Source of the DNA: Erysipelotrichaceae bacterium 66202529
Lineage (GTDB): Bacteria; Bacillota_I; Bacilli_A; Erysipelotrichales; Erysipelotrichaceae
Assembly (NCBI GenBank): GCA_017161075.1
Contig: CP046174.1
Span: 4,154,001 to 4,218,000, forward strand
DNA length: 64,000 bases
Direction: 5' to 3'
Position 1 is the stretch's first letter, and each line of letters begins with the position of its first letter. Positions 63,638 through 64,000 of this stretch are shown piece by piece. Both the position numbers and the translations under genes were made by a program. The notes beneath the pieces are model-generated. The model worked only from the letters and a program-made list of their open reading frames with translations. It ran no database searches and was not told the origin of the DNA.

Positions 63638-64000
63638 ATGTTCCTATTTGATAATCAAAACGAAAAAAAACATGCCAAACCGATTTTCACAAGCGCACCG
63701 GTGATGTCCAGACTGTCCCACAGCTTCAACGATTCTCACTGGTCTTATCCCTACCATGTTCACAAGCATGAAACCGAGCTGATATATTTCTCAGGCGGTA
63801 AGGCAAGCTATCAGATAAACAATGAGGTTTTTAATGTTATCGCAGGCGATTTACTAATTGTGAATAAAGGCTGTATTCATTCCATAACCTCTGATATCGA
63901 TGATCCGATTTCCTGCTGGACCTGTGCAATCACCAATTTTAAAATGGCAAACTCCAGCTCACCGGATATCTTTCTTCCATTAGATAAAAAGCCCTATGAT
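63638..64000 (+). CDS. AraC family regulator, N-terminal part (gene leaves the right edge)
   Basis: ATG at 63638 follows GGAGGG and the frame stays open to the window end (121 codons). The visible part is the cupin sensor domain of an AraC regulator: HWSYPYHVHKHETELIYFSGG with the usual histidines and glutamate, NEVFNVIAGDLLIVNKGCIHSI. The DNA-binding domain would lie beyond 64000. Divergent from the CoA-transferase operon, it is the best candidate to control it. Confidence 0.85.
   Translation, partial: MFLFDNQNEKKHAKPIFTSAPVMSRLSHSFNDSHWSYPYHVHKHETELIYFSGGKASYQINNEVFNVIAGDLLIVNKGCIHSITSDIDDPISCWTCAITNFKMANSSSPDIFLPLDKKPYD

Overview
The window looks like a chromosome segment of a low-to-moderate GC, spore-forming Firmicute, most probably an Erysipelotrichia-type gut bacterium of the [Clostridium] innocuum kind (an inference from gene content, not a database match). 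Supporting signs are sporulation genes (spoIIE, spoIID, spoIIQ, mbl), a T-box ahead of lysS, an FMN riboswitch ahead of ribU, several PTS operons and the tilS-hpt-ftsH cluster.

Layout. 1-7617: type I-C CRISPR-Cas locus on the + strand (3' end of cas3, a small membrane ORF, then cas5c-cas8c-cas7c-cas4-cas1-cas2, a leader and a five-spacer array). 7622-15400: housekeeping genes on the - strand (lysS with T-box, pepF, hslO-dusB, a flavin-binding oxidase-fold protein, ribU with FMN riboswitch). 15452-22518: hexitol-type catabolic cluster (two polyol-phosphate dehydrogenases, a complete mannose-family PTS) with a divergent PRD/EIIA regulator and two matching inverted-repeat operators between them. 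22954-24306: MATE pump. 24630-26767: scar of a conjugative-type element, made of a decapitated HTH regulator and a decapitated serine recombinase fused to the end of a ROK gene. 26739-34497: fructose-family PTS operon with a GH38 mannosidase, RpiR regulator, GH1 glycosidase and ROK kinase. 34946-38777: ftsH, hpt, tilS. 39080-40858: a broken AAA-ATPase/PD-(D/E)XK gene with four unusual small GC-rich insertions. 41236-46274: lipoprotein, spoIIE, PemK-like protein, PD-(D/E)XK transposase-family gene. 46654-54506: lipid-linked sugar transferase, mbl, spoIIQ, spoIID, a YesM/YesN-type two-component pair and a DUF1146 protein. 54595-58148: LysR regulator divergent from lpdD-ubiD-ubiX (non-oxidative aromatic acid decarboxylase). 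58366-64000: AraC regulator, then an uncharacterised five-gene operon (CoA-transferase, MaoC hydratase, ketopantoate-reductase-like, VOC, type II dehydroquinase) with a divergent AraC-type regulator running off the right edge.

The most unusual observation is in the broken ATPase gene. Three insertions of 19-20 nt share a core and a covarying stem-loop, and each sits immediately beside a TA dinucleotide. A fourth of 53 nt is structured but unrelated. Removing each one restores a conserved motif of the protein (RRF-GKT, NMS-MLYYFF, IDEY-D, EWY-DGY). They behave like tiny palindromic inserts, comparable in spirit to mitochondrial GC clusters or bypassing elements, which I do not know from this kind of bacterial gene. 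The gene also carries three apparent 1-nt deletions and one nonsense codon, so decay is the simplest present state. The second most interesting item is the five-gene CoA/dehydroquinase operon, whose substrate I cannot name.

Functions are assigned from motifs and general family knowledge; no similarity search was run.
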